Source of the DNA: Triatoma infestans
Taxonomy: Eukaryota > Arthropoda > Insecta > Hemiptera > Reduviidae
Assembly: GCA_011037195.1 (NCBI GenBank)
Contig: JAAEAF010014913.1
Location: forward strand, 62,001-126,000
DNA: 64,000 nt
Reading direction: 5' to 3'
Of the stretch, positions 9,757-24,700 are shown piece by piece. The notes under the pieces are model-generated. The model ran no database searches, was not told where the DNA came from, and saw nothing but the letters and a program-made list of their open reading frames with translations. The translations under genes were made by a program, and so were the position numbers. Position 1 is the stretch's first letter; each line of letters starts with the position of its first letter.

Positions 9757-12700
9757 GCAAGTTAATTTTAACTCAGTATATAGAAATTGTATTTTTTGTT
9801 TTTTAATTTCAAACGCTTAGTGTAGAATTTGTAAAAATAGATTTTTTTTTTTTTTAACAGGAAGTTTTATACCGAAGAGAGATTTATAGTGTTTTTTCTG
9901 TTTTTTTACATGTCTTTAGTCATTGGAACATTTTTAATGAAACTCCTTCTGAGATTAAGTCTTGTTTAAATTATCTTTTGCTATCTGATGATACTATAAG
10001 TCTTTTAATTTAAAGAACATTTATAATTTAAACTGATTTTATTTATAGAAGACTAATTTATTTTTTTTTTTTAATTCAGAAAGAAATAATAAAAATTAAT
10101 AATAGTTGATGTAAAACCCATCTGAAAAATAAGCATTACTTTCCTACTTGAACTTATTTACAATTTTCCATATTTCACTTCTTTACTTATGTTTCGTTTA
10201 TTAATTACATTAATTTAATAAAACGGATTTGAAAATGAGTTTGCCAAGCTGGATCATAGATTATTTTGGTTTCTTTTTTTTTTAAGGAAGATATTATTCC
10301 TCAGTCATCTTTTCTTAGTTTCCTTGAGAGAAATTTTTACAATAGATCCAATTCTCTTAACTTCCTCACCTCAGAATTCACTCTTCTGGGCCAAACAATT
10401 TATTAGTTCAATTGTGAATGATCCTTAGCAGACCCTCTGTCAGTTTTCCAGTGGAATTGAATCAATACCGACAACCCTGAAAAATTGTGAGGCGCGTTTT
10501 GGACGGTCCGTGTAGAATTTAGAAAAAACTATGTAATATAAATAAATATTTATTAGGACCAGAATAAACTAAATTTTTCCTCATAATCACCACCAAATTT
10601 GCACATATTTTTGGTAGCCTTTCCTTAATCTCATTATCAGAGAAGCCTACTGTAATTTATCGAATTTAACGCCCTTTTTGAGTAGTTCATCATCATTTCC
10701 AAACTGCTGCATACACGCCATTTTCTTAGAACGCCTAAAGAGGTGGGTGGCATTGACCGAGAAAAGTCAAAAATTGCCCAATGAAATTGTCAATTTCAAC
10801 AGTTTGTGGGTAAAAGTAAGATACACCCGCCTTTTATTTTGGGAAGTATGTCCAGGTTTTCTCATACAGGGTTGATGAGTGGAACGGTGCTCGACGATTT
10901 TCTTCGACCACATACTGCTGGAACTGTTGAAATGCTGCGACAATTTCGCTGGGCAATTTTTGACTTCTATCCCTGCAGCCCGATCTGACGCCCGGAGATT
11001 ACGGAATTCTCTTTATACATTGAAAGAAATAGCTTGCAACGCAACGGTTTGGAAATGATAGAACTCAAGAATAGTCAATCAATGGTTCAGAAACTGGACC
11101 AGGAATTTTTGATTTTGGTATAAGTATATATATACTTGTGTTTTTGTGTGTTGAATGAGAGAGCGAGAGAAAGAGATGGTGAGTTATTAGTAAGTTCCAC
11201 ATACCAACTACATCTGGAGGCTTTGTTAGTATTGGATGAATATTGGGAATATCAGTGTAAAGTATTGTTCGTGTTATTAGGCTGGGATTCCATAGGTACA
11301 CCAAGACCCCTGAAGGAGTGGCTAGTCCACTTCCCTCTTCGGATGACACTAGGATAATGAAACTGGTGACACGCTACCAGAAATGTGTGCAAGTGGCTCG
11401 GAAAAGTAGTGTAAATATGTAGATATATTTTGGACGATATTTGTTTTATACATATAATAGTTTTTCTTTTTTCTAATTTCATAACAGACTTGCGAATCTC
11501 ACATTTACAATATGACACATAATTAATATTTCCATCGAAGTAAAGTGAATTCAGGTAATTGAGAATGTAAATTATCAACGCTCATTTTTTAAAAACAAAC
11601 TTATTCAACTACATTATTTAGCAAAAAAAAAAAAAAAAAAATTAAAAAACAACGATTAAAAACGTAAAACAAAAATAATACATATCTATTCGTGAAGCAA
11701 AATCATTTCTAATTGAAATATTTACTCCCTATGTTTCCCCATTAATGTATAGGAAATATTTATAATGAAAATATAATGGGCTGTTTCAAGGTATTTCTCT
11801 AGAATCAGCACTAATGAGATCAGTATTAATATCACTTTTCAATCACTTTACTTTCTTTCTTAAGAATTCTTTATGTTTACCACATAAATATTTGGAAAGT
11901 GAAAACAAATTATGATTAATTATTTTGGAAAGACTTTGCTTTGAAAGAAATGATTCTTCATTATATTCTCTATATATACTATTATATTGTCTTCATATTT
12001 ATTGATGACTAAATTTTTGTTTGGAATAAACTCTTCTTGTGAGAAGTGGACGACTAGTTATTCCATCAAAGTTCATTATATCTAATTTAAAACTTTAAGG
12101 TAGAAAAAAAAAATATTAAAAACCTACAGTAAGGTTAAGTGCCTGCTTTACTGGCAATTTAAAAGAAATTTTACATCAATTATAATGATACATATTTTAT
12201 TCTATATTTTTCTCTAATCTAAAACAAAGTAGTGTCTAAAAATTTTAATATAAATAAATTCTTTTAAATTCATAAATAAGTTTACAGTTATCGTTTTAGG
12301 ATTATAGTAAAGCAGAAATTAATTGTAGCTATTTTTCATCTAACAAAGTTGTGTCAAATTTGAGGCTAATTTGAATGTATTAGAAGTTCAAACTGAGAGT
12401 GGATATGACTTTCTTTGGAACTAAGAATATTCTTTAAACATTTTATTATTATTTTTTAATTGTTTTATTAGGGGTTCCCTTATTTTCTTGCCATTCAAAA
12501 ATATTCATATATTTTCTAATTTTCATAAATCATTCAAGTGAAAGAAAAAGTTTTATTTATAATTATAGTTTAGACAGAAATAGTTTTCTCTAACCTTAAT
12601 ATTTCCTTAATATTAGTTTTTTATGATATTAACCAATTTATCTGTAAAACAAATTATTAATGGTTCTTAAACAAGATATTGTGTCAAATTAAGTTTTCCC

Positions 12701-15700
12701 AAAACTACATTTTCGAAATTTTTTGAATAAATAAATATTTGTTTTTTTTTTTTAGCGATAAGATTTCTGTTTTGATATATCTGTGGGTCAACAAATATCT
12801 CAGAAGAAATATTGCTGGGAGTTCAAATTTGATATTCCATTGAATATCACAAAGGATCCAACATCAACGTTTCAGTCAAAATCCATTAACCAGTTTCTAA
12901 AAAAAAAAAAAATTAACTTTTTTGACCCTCAAAATACGAGCTCTTATAATCATTTTATTTGAAACAGTTGGGGAGGGGGCGAGAACGTTAGATTTTGAGG
13001 GTTTCTCAGAATTTACCTGTAAGTGCTTTTTCGAAATACTGTACGATTCTAATAATTATGTAGAACATAATTAAATATGTTAGGTACAGCTACATGTGCG
13101 GTGTCCGAACCTCAACATCCATTTTAAATCAAATACGATACGGTCGTAACGAACATCAAAACAAATCTGGTGTGAAACGATCACTCGATTTTCTCTTCCT
13201 GCGAAATGGCAAATTTTCTTTACACTCACCATTTTTATTAGTGTTTAAAACCGTCGGCATTTTTATGGAGAAAATAAAAAAATAAAACTGAAAAACCGAT
13301 TCAGTAAAGTCACACATCCGGTCATCTGATTTTCTTCAAACTCGGGATTTTGACAATATATTTAATTCTAATTAATATTATTTAGATGATAGAATTGTGT
13401 AATAAACTGAAATACCACTTTAGAGGGAAACATAACCCCACCCCTTCCCTAAAAGTGCCCTTACATGAATTTTTCCAGAGAAATATTTCAAATAAAAGTT
13501 GTAGCTCTTTGTACGTGTATTTGATATATAAAGTTCAAAGAAAATTGTTGGATTTTCGAGGAAAACACACAAAAAAAAAACATTCAGTGAAGGGCACTCC
13601 CGGTTGAAGTAGATAAATCTTCGAGTATGATACGGTGGTAGTACTAAACGGTTACTAACTTTGAGCTTCTTGCAACTTTACTATCTTTTGGAGATATTCT
13701 TTTCACACACCCATGTAGACCATTTTCTAAAAACTACCTTTTTTGGAACCACTTTTTTTCCAAAACGTGTATTTCCGGTGAAAACTCAATTTCGAAAATC
13801 TGGTAAGAACGCAATTATTCCTCTTACAGTAGTTAGAGAAAGTATGTTAAAATGAAAGTCGGTTAACTAGAAGTGCGATTTGATAGAAAGGATTTTCAAT
13901 TTTACTTAACCGGTTTTCTTGAAAACGGTTTCAAAGATTTTCCTTGTATTCGTATCTTTAGACTGGGATACCCATAGAGTCAATTAGATTCTTGTCCTAC
14001 TTCCATTCATTAATTTAAAGAAAAAAATCTTTATAGTTGATCCAAGATGGTCAAATACGAATTCCAGACTTAGATCAATTAAAAGATGTTCTGAAAAAAG
14101 AATGGTATATCTGGGGAACAAACAAAAATTATTATTATTATTTACTTCATTTTTTCCTATCAACACTCGAACATAAATAACAAAATTTCGTAATTAAAAG
14201 ACAAAAAAAAATCATTAATAGAAATAAAAATTTATTAACCCACCTTATGTAAATTTCAAGTACACATTTTGGGATAGGTTTAAAAAACTATGTTTAGGTC
14301 ACAACTATTAGATCCTTGGCTAATACATAGTAAAATTAATTTACTATTTTTAATGACCCTTTGACTATATTATATTAATAGTTATTTGTAAGATTAATAA
14401 CTTCCCAAAATTTATTAAACAGTTCCCACTATAATATTTCCTAAGAAGAGATGGTATTTTAATTATATTTCATATTTCCTCATAAATTCTTTCATTTTTA
14501 AAATAATGATCATTATTGTTTTTGTCTTTGATTAACCTAAAAATATATATTTCCGGTTATTTAGAGAAAGTAAAAAAGAGCTCGGCGATCTGTGGTATCA
14601 AATGAAAATTAATAAAATCTACAATGAACCTGCAATTAATCAAAATACAAAACCGGAACACTCATTGTTAAATTGTTTTTTTTATAATTACGTTTATTGA
14701 ATTGATGCATATACAGAGATCAGTGATATTTCGTAACAAACCAATGGTCATAAGACCGTCAGGTGAGTTCCACACTACTTAAAACGTAATAAATAACAGA
14801 TAACAATATCAAAACGTAACAAATAACAAATAATTGAATTATTAAACAATTTAAATGAAGAAACACTGCAACATTTAAATGGTTTCAGTATTCATCCGTT
14901 AAATAATTTTTGTTTTCTCTTCTAAATTCATAGGCTTTCTTTACATTGTAAGCAAGGAGACCCCAGCCGCAGCCACCATTGATCACACGTATCCCCTCCT
15001 CTGCCACCAAAACAGTCTTACCATTTGCTCTCTTGAGTTGATAGGCCAGATCACTCAAATAGAAAGTGAAAAAGATCCTCCCTTACATTCATATTGCATA
15101 CCGGGCAGAAGGGTGAAGTATCACGTTTGCAAGGGGTGCAAGTTAGATTCAGCATCTCTGACCTTACCTTAATGATCAATTTTGCAATCAGAAAATTATC
15201 TAAATTTAATAATGATCATTCAGATCGAATCTCAAATGGGGATATAATAAATGGTTTGAGCTGCCTGGAGCTTTGGATATCAACTGCTTATGTTCCTTGT
15301 TAATTATACATTTTAACAAAGCATCAGACAGATCAGCCCACTGCCTCACATCAGCATCAGAAACATCAATCAAATTGAATTCATTTAAAAGCCTCAGCCA
15401 TTCTTTAGCCCAACAAATCTTTTTGTTTATTATTGACGTGGCTAATATTTTTGGCAACCGGTTGCTATCCATAACATTTACAATTTTTTTAATGTACTTC
15501 ATATGAAGACGGAAGTTGCACGCAAACATGCTATTTACGTTTCATTGTTAAATTTTATTTGAACCAAGCCGGTATAAAGAAACGTCCATCTTTAATATTT
15601 ATTTTCTGATCCTAGACTGATTTATTCTCTTCTAGCCAGTAGAGCGATCTTAAAATCAATATGCCTGCAAATATTTTTGAGGCCACCCTGAAAGCTTAAT

Positions 15701-18700
15701 GTTGCATCTTCCCAAGACCCTAGAATCCATTTTACTGGCAAACTATTATTTAGATAAAAGTAATAGAGTTTTGTATATAGTTACAAAAAAAGTGGAAAAC
15801 GATTGTGTATATCGTACTCCTGATTAATGCAGTTTGATCAAAACTCTCGTGTCGGATGTGGTACCTAAGTGAAATATCAAGTTTGAACTTCCAAAAGTGA
15901 GAAAGACTAATTACAACTAAAAACAGCATTTCAAAAATTTGGCAGGATCTCTAAGCTACTTTTTACACCAACAAAGATATTGAAAACAAGTACATATGTT
16001 TATAATTATCGCTATTTACTAGCTCATTCTCTTAAAGCACCAATGCAAGTTATAAATTAAAATTATAAATCCAGATTTTCTAGAACCACAATCGTACTTA
16101 ATTCCATATAATCTCTTTAATATCATAATGTCTTCACCTATAAACACTAATCCATAAAAGCTTCTTCATTTTTGCTAGCTATATTCAGAATTATGATGAG
16201 ATTAATAGCATTGGTAATATATTATCGGATATATTGTGTTAAAACAATTCTGTTTTATCAAAGAGCTGAATTGTGCAGGTGTTTCGAGGAAGTAGCCAGA
16301 ATGATATCTAGAGACTTTGCCTAACTTAGTGCTAACTGGAACTGCTCTCGCATCTGGTGCAATTTCCTTGGCGTCCAATAAATTTACATCGGCGATTTCG
16401 AAACTTAATGCGGTCTCTAGTGCCGTATTTAAAACCAAAAATTACTTTCACAAAGAAAACTGAACGTTGATACTGGCATTTTGTAAGAGGAGAATGATAG
16501 AGAGAGTGCATTCGCCTTCCTGTTGGAAAAGATCCAATAAGGAATTAAGAAATTATTGCTAGTAAATTTACATCTTCGGTTCAAATAATTAGCTGATACG
16601 GGTATAAGAACTGGGGAATGGTCATGAATGTAACCAAAATGTAAATCTGGTTAACAGGGATGCAAAATAGTAACCAAGATAACAACCACTAAACTTTCTT
16701 CTTTAACGATAGATGTGAAGAGGAGGTGGGTACAAAGTCAAAATCACGACTACAAGATGCCCTTCATCAATGTTTGAACACAATCTACAGTCCTGCATAA
16801 AGTGAAAAATTTGTAAGTGTGACTGAATGGTGAGGTGATGTACATCAAGATTTTGCCTAAGAGTAGTTAAAAGTATATTTGCAAACATTAACTACTTCTT
16901 TGCCCCTAAGGATTATTGTATGAATGTTGGGGATCAGTCAATCTTAGCGTTGTTCGGCTGAAATAACCGTATGCATCCCTGAAGGCTACGAAATTCTTAA
17001 CGATATGATAGATATGTTTAAAGATAATTTGTCTGCTATAAACGGTTATTAAAAAGTAAATGCTAAAGAACATTACGCATCAAAAGCCTTAGCCTTGACT
17101 TAACATAATTTTAGTATTTTGTAAGCCTAATATATTTTGACCTAAGAAATTACATGACAAATCATCCTTCCCGTTATTTAGCTAGGAACGAGGCCGTTGC
17201 ATCATGAGGTCGAATTACTAATGAATTCGAATTGTTTCGCTTTAATGTGACTATTCACACATTGTTTCTTGGTTTAAGAATTTCACCAGTCACCAGAGTT
17301 AAAATACGTAAAACATCACTTTCTTTAAATTTAATAATACTGATTTAATAGATTTAAGAAACTAATTTCTCTAACTTTTTCTTTCCAAATTTAGATTTGA
17401 GAATAAATTGATAATTCTTAAAATTTTATAAAAAGATAAAATAAATAACAACTCAAGTGTAAAATGAAAGAGGTTTTAGTTGACAAAATTATTATACATT
17501 TTTTAGGTAATCTTGCTTAATCTAAACTTTAATAATCTGAAAGTATTTCTAGAATTAGATTGCAAAATAGAACTTTTATGACGGGCTAACATTTTCCCTC
17601 CAACTTACTATACCCAGAAATACTTACGTCTCCCATCATACCGAACCTCCAGCCGCCACTCAATATGTGATATCGGCTCTTCGTACTCGTGATTAGAGTA
17701 CAAGTAACGCCTCCAGTGCCAGAGCTGAAAAACAAAAATTCATCTTAACTAGTCACGAGGTTTTTCACAGATCATCTAGTTCACAACATGAGTGTATTTT
17801 TAAGGATTTTTCCAGGGGGTTCATGTGCGAATGTGAACATATAGACTAGTTACCACCGCTTATATTATTGAATGGAGGTACGCAGGTAATAGTGGAAAAT
17901 TAACATACAGTAGGCTCTTCTGAGATAGATATTTGTCGATCTCGTTAAATAATTTAGACCGTGTTTTAGAGTGGGTCAGCAGTATTATTCATGTGCCAAT
18001 TGTATTTTATTAAAAAACAAGGTTTAAATGTTTATAAAATAACGTGCAATCATTACACAAATTAGTTTGGAAAAGTGATCATGACAATTTGTATAAAAAA
18101 AAAGTCTAAGAAGAGAAGTTGATAAATGGATAATAGAAAAAGAAGAAAAAAGAGATCTGTATGGATAAATTAAAAGCTTTATCATGTAAAAAATAATGTG
18201 TATAACAAAAGAAAAAGAAACCGTATGGTTTGGTTTTGAATGCAAAAGAAAGTAAAAAACGAAGTAAGGTATTAGGTTATTAAATTTATTTAGGAAATCT
18301 AACTCAGCTGTTTAAGATAGTAATTTGAAAGAATTAAGAGAATATAAGGCAATGTGTGACACAGAAAAAAAACTATTATAAACAAATATTTGTTGAGATT
18401 GAACTCTGTTAAGATACTACCTTTTTGGAAAATAGTAAATCCACGTTTAAACATGTGTAAGAAATAATACACAATAACGAAGAAATTGATGTTATACATG
18501 TACAGCTGATTCAGAGATTCATTTTGAGCGTTTATGAATATTCCTATTTACTCTGAACGGTAAACCATGACCAATTGGATAAGGTTGCAATTAATCCAGG
18601 TTAACCGCATTCTTAGTAGATTCAAATTAATAAGGCACCGGATTAATATCGTTTAGTAAATAAGTTTTATAAAATATATGCACCGCAGAATTTTAATTTA

Positions 18701-21700
18701 TGCTCTAACCAGAGTAGAACGCCAGTGTTAAAAATGCAATAATATTCCCACTATATAAAAAGGTGAAAAATGATAAGTTTTTAGATTGAATCTCCAAATA
18801 TATACGGCATTTTTCGTAGATAGATTATGTGAATGGATAGAAAATAACAATATATTATGTGTGGGGCTTAGAAAGGGGACGCAGTTAACATTTTCGCTCT
18901 GATGAATTTAATTGAATATAGGAGAAAAGGGATATATATGCTTTCTTTATAGATTTAATCAGCTTTTGATTTAATTGATATGCTATCTCCTATTATGAAG
19001 GTGTGCCTACCAAATTTATTTTAGAGATATAAGTTCTTATGATTATTTGAAATATCTTGTTACTTTTTTATTCTTTGGCTGCATTTTGTATTGTAGTTTT
19101 ATTGGGTTGGGAATATTGAACCAGATTTACAGCCAGGTTTTTCTTTTTTATTCAATTTGCGATTTTACATTTTGTCAATGTCGTTATTTGCTTTACGTTT
19201 CGACAATATCTTTTGTCATTTTCAAAAGCTTTTTGTATATAACAATGTCTGTAAATGATTTTAAAACAATTATAAAATATATGTTATTTTGGTATACATA
19301 CTTTAAAAATGTACAATGTTACAATATTTTTTATTATTTTTCCACAAATGAAGCTTACCTTACTAGTATAATTTGTTTGTTAAATTGGAAAATAACTGCA
19401 TATAATTTTGTTAATTTTTTGTTCAGGAGATTTTGCAGAAATGATTTTACTTTGAGATTATTCTAGATCTGTCCTTATTTTGGGTTATTATATCTATTCA
19501 CGTATTGGAGATTTCATTATGTATTTTCAAATGAGCGATGTTTCTGGATAATTATTCAGAATGGTGCACGTGCTGATGTTTGAAAGCTTTCTTTTATTGA
19601 GTATGTTGCAATTTTTTCGGCTATTTTTTTGTTGTTATCTGTGGTAATATAACAAATTAGATTTTATGTATGTTTTAAGTATGAATTAAAGATTTTCATA
19701 TTATATTCAAATAATTCATACTTAAAACATACATAAAATCTAATTTGTTATATTACCACAGATAACAACAAAAAAATAGCCGAAAAAATTGCAACATACT
19801 CAATAAAAGAAAGCTTTCAAACATCAGCACGTGCACCATTCTGAATAATTATCCAGAAACATCGCTCATTTGAAAATACATAATGAAATCTCCAATACGT
19901 GAATAGGTATAATAACCCAAAAAAAGGACAGATCTAGAATAATCTCAAAGTAAAATCATTTCTGCAAAATCTCCTGAACAAAAAATTAACAAAATTATAT
20001 GCAGTTATTCTCCAATTTAACAAACAAATTATACTAGTAAGGTAAGCTTCATTTGTGGAAAAATAATAAAAAATATTGTAACATTGTACATTTTTAAAGT
20101 ATGTATACCAAAATAACATAATATATTTTATAATTGTTTTAAAATCATTTACAGACATTGTTATATACAAAAAGCTTTTGAAAATGACAAAAGATATTGT
20201 CGAAACGTAAAGCAAATAACGACATTGACGAAATGTAAAATCGCAAATTGAATAAAAAAGAAAAACCTGGCTGTAAATCTGGTTCAATATTCTTATGATT
20301 ATATTGAGGCAGTGTTTTGGTGCAGGCATGGTTACATCATTATTAAAAACTAATACTAATACAGGATTGATAATAGGCGCAATTTCTTATTTTTATATGA
20401 ATGCTTGCATATGCAGATGATGTAAATAAGGCCTTAAATTAATGCCTTGACGTTGCTATCTATGATTTCTCAATTAGAGTTTTATGGAAAACATGCATTT
20501 GGACAAGCCAAAAATAATAATCTTCAAACAAGCAATAGAACTTGTAAATGAGAAGTTGGTACTTTGGTAAACAAAAAAATGAAGTTGTAAAATTGAAATT
20601 ATCTGGGCATTGTTTAAAGTAATTGCTTAAAGATTTAACAGAGAAAGTAATCAAATTATATAGAATAGTTTTTAATGAGAAAAGACAAACCTTTATCTTT
20701 TAAAAGTATAGGAGGCAACTATTAAAAGCATATAGGAGTAAAGATTTAATGCAGCTTTTGATTCAATTGATATGCTATCTCCTATTATGAAGGTGGGTTT
20801 ACCAAATTTATTTTAAACTAGGGTTCACAAGAGAATTTAAGTTTTGATTTTAGAAAAAGTCAAGGTTTTTTCTGAAAAACTATCACAAGTTACATACCAT
20901 ACAATACTCCAAATTATCTTCTCTTATAACTATTGTTCACATTATAATTCTAAATTGCCTATGGAGTACATTCAGAAAATCTTGAATTACATGTAGTGAT
21001 AGCAGATATTGTATAATTTCTGTGGCAAAAGAAATTATTAAACAGTATTTCATGGTATAAACAATGGAAAAAATAGCAAATAAGAGGAAAAGTCTATAGA
21101 TGTAGAGGCGCTCAATTTAAAGAGGACAGTTAGAGAAAATGCATCTTGTTAAGGTGTAAATTGGTAAAGCGAAAGAAAGGGGTATGTTTCGTTTAATTGG
21201 TAGGGGTCAAGGATAAAACTTTCCAACTTCTTTTTTCCTTACGCCAAGATCATGGCTTCCTCAGACATTTGAACTTTAGCAACCTAGTATAAAGTGGCAG
21301 TATCTTTTTTTTTTTTTTAATCTTATGTCTTGCAGTGCAGGACAAGCGTCCAAGTGCCGAACATCCATCTCCTGCCCTTGTCTATACAAGGGGCACATTG
21401 GAGAGATCGTAGCACCAAGTAGATCCTGTATAGGTGGCTCTTAAAGTAATCGTGACCCGTGGTCAACTTTACGCCCTCGGCCACAGCCCTCTTCCTTTAC
21501 ATGTTAGCTGGAATCCGGCCGTCAGCCTCTAGCAGTGGAGTCCATTTCTTACAAGCTTCCTTCAGTTCAGTTAATTTCCTTCAGCTCTTCCTTTGTGTTC
21601 CTTCCTCAGGCGTTCAACAATACACATTTTCACTTCTTTTTTCGCTCTGAGGTAGTTCGGGGGAGAATCAGGCTGTTCTTTTTGTGCCCCCAGCTTTATC

Positions 21701-24700
21701 AAACTATCGGCCTGTTGATCGTTGCCATGTAGTCAACAGTGTCCTTGTATTCACACTGAATGCTTTTTAACTTAAAAAAGTTTATTATTTACAGATTTTA
21801 TGTTCAATAATATAACAACAAACAGACGGTTCAAACACCATGCCATTTAAACTTAAATTAAAATTTAAATATTATAAGATATAACGCAAATTATATGTAA
21901 TTAAAGCTTTCTATGTCCTCACGCGTTGATCTCGTGACTAGCGCACTCGCTTTTGGTGTGAGAATTTGGGGTTCGATTCTTGAGAGGGCAAAGTCGGTGT
22001 TGAACCAATATCATGAGAAAAAGTGGGAACTACAGTTGGTAGTGCAGCGAGGTAATCGCAGCGTGCTTACCACACGCCCCCCCCCAATACAAATCGCCGT
22101 CTGGTAAGCCTTGGCCCTTCACGGCTGTTGCAGCATAGGTTCATTTATTTATTTATAAAGCTTTCTATCTATATTAATTTGATATATTTTATTTATCAAG
22201 TTTTAAAAAGGTTTCGTGAGTTATAGTAAATGCTGAGCATTATGGAATTATAAATTTAAACTAATCTGTTTTTTTTTTTTTACTGTAAAGTGCAAATATT
22301 AAAAGTCTCTTAAGTTTGGTTCTGAGTCTTATTGATTTATTTTTTGATACGTTTCATAATTAGTAATAAAAAATTGAATGTTAAATTAATTAGAAATTAG
22401 AAAACAAGATTGAATCATCTCATTTGAGTATAGTAATCAGTTATATTGTATAAAATAAAAATAGTTACAAGTAAGATCTAAAGCGTTCATTTTCTTTAGA
22501 TATGAACTATAAAAAGTGTGTCATATTATGGCGATAAACTCATTAATCACTCATTCGTGAACACTCCTACATAATCCGGAAATAGTGATCTTAGTCGCAG
22601 TAATCTTAGCAATTGTTCTTCCCCAGCTTCCGCTAACCACTCAAAATATCTCAACCCAAACATAATGTCCATCTTAACCCTGAATCTAGAAAAAAAGGAA
22701 ACGGGACGTCATTAGATTAATGAAACATTAATTAACAAAACAAATGTGTATAGTTTACGAGCGTTGGCCCGACCTTGGATCACCCACGTTTCTTATAATT
22801 TTGATTCCAATACTGTGGGTGTTTCCAGTTTAGGATAAATTATTGACATATATTTAAACATTCTTTAATTAATATATATTTCAAAATATTTGAAATCAGA
22901 TATCAATTGCTTATTAAATTAAATAACTTTGACACGCTCACATATTTTTTTTTTATTGCAATTTTGTGTCACGATTTTGTGAAATCCGTTAAAATTGCTT
23001 GCAAATTTTGCTGGACTAATTTCCATGCGGTTTGTAACCATTTGACACGGAATTTTCTGGAGAATTCTGGTTAAGGGATGAGCCCCCCTAGAAGGTGGGC
23101 ATAACTGGCATGCCAATGTTTATGCCAAATAATTATTTCAACACAAATTATTTATCAATAATTCATTATTTTAATCTTCATATTTTCCACTCCGATACGC
23201 TGAAAATTGTCTACATTGTAATGCAACATTTTGGTGAAATGAATTTTGTAAAAAGAGTTGTTGCCGTAAAGGAAATCGTCAGAATTATCTTCATTCATAA
23301 TTGTCTAAATATTTCATACCATTCCCGAGATAGAGTTACAATAAATTTTCTATACTAATTGTCTTCAGAAATGATATACGCATATTTAACTCGATGTTTG
23401 CTACATTCCAAGCAGATATAATATCAGAGAGGCGGCTTACACTTCTCATTGTGGTCAGATTTACATGTATAAACCTCATGTTGCTTTGATATATAGAACA
23501 AACTTCGGATCATGTACCAACTTACACCAGCCGATACGTTGGTGAAATAATGAAAATTTTAGCCAAAACATAATCCTTACCTTGGGAAATATCGAATATT
23601 GAAAAAGGTATATGAAAATCAAGATTAATATTTGTTATATTATACAAGGAGGGCCCGACAAAAGAATTTATAATAAACCCATAATATCTGAATGTGCAGC
23701 TATATTGTTTCAAATGAAGAGGGTGTTGAAATGCCAAAAAATTGTTATACACGCAGACATTTCCTATAGTTTTAGCATTTGCTATATAACTATTAATTAG
23801 TCTCAAGTCTTTTATAAAGTCAATCAAATAAGTCTTTGATACTTTCTTCAAAACAATATGTATGTACACATTGTAAAATTATTGCATTTTTTCATTACTG
23901 TGCAATTTTATTTAGGCTCGAGAGTAGCCAATTGGGATATACAATCAGGGGTTAATCCAGAAGAACTGGGCAATTATGTGGAAGGTGACATCGTTTTCCC
24001 AAGAAATATGTCAATAGCTAGAAATGGAATAATATCTTTGACTTCTAAATGGCCTCATGGAATTATACCATACACCATCGCAGGACATTTTTGTAAGTAA
24101 TTTTTTTATTATCATTTTTCGAAATTATGAAAGCTCATATTTTATTTTTTAAATAAAAAATTCAATTTTAATGGTAAGAGTTGTCATACTAGTTACTACA
24201 CCACGAATCTTGACTATAATTTTCTTAATTAAACGATTTTTAGTTTTTCTAAAAATTATTTCGATTGCTTTAAAAGCCCAAAAAATGAGGTGTGGAACAT
24301 TTACATGGCTTTCATGTGCTTCAATTAATTATTAAATAATTTTTTGTAAAAAAACACTGCCAAACGTCAGTGTATGTGTGTGCGGAGGGGAGGGGAATCA
24401 TATTTGTTTGCCTGAATGTATTACATACACTGTATAGCAGCGCACCTTTTGGCTCGACAGCTTAGCAAAACTTGTAACTGCTGTTTATAATAAGCCTGCC
24501 TCAAAGGTCTCCCAGAATCCCCATAAAATAAGTTGTTCATATGTTTCGGTCTCTCTCTTACAATTCCTTCAATTTATTAATTAAAAATGTCACTAAATAA
24601 TGTCGGTTTTCTGAGAGGTATGTTTACTTCTAGTTTTATTTTCTCGTTTGTTTTTTATTTAAAGAACGAGTATTATAAATCTGCTCTCCTGAAGGGACCG

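Larger units (their letters stand above)
9757..23915 (+). other. Astacin intron 1, about 14.2 kb, GC-AG, repeat-filled
   Basis: The intron starts GCAAGT and ends TTTATTTAG. It contains mariner, LINE and SINE relics, a long palindrome and an antisense orphan exon, listed separately. Small additional astacin exons cannot be excluded, but the joined frame needs none. Confidence 0.7.

Noticed and set aside
16202..16438. Minus frame with balanced composition (ALSFEIADVNLLDAKEIAPD)
   Set aside because: No splice sites or start context supported it and no family was recognised; kept only as a note in the region entry.
19047..19466. 140-codon + frame and near-identical minus frame at 19934-20329
   Set aside because: They translate the two arms of one palindrome; Phe/Tyr/Ile-rich composition follows from AT-rich DNA and no domain is visible.
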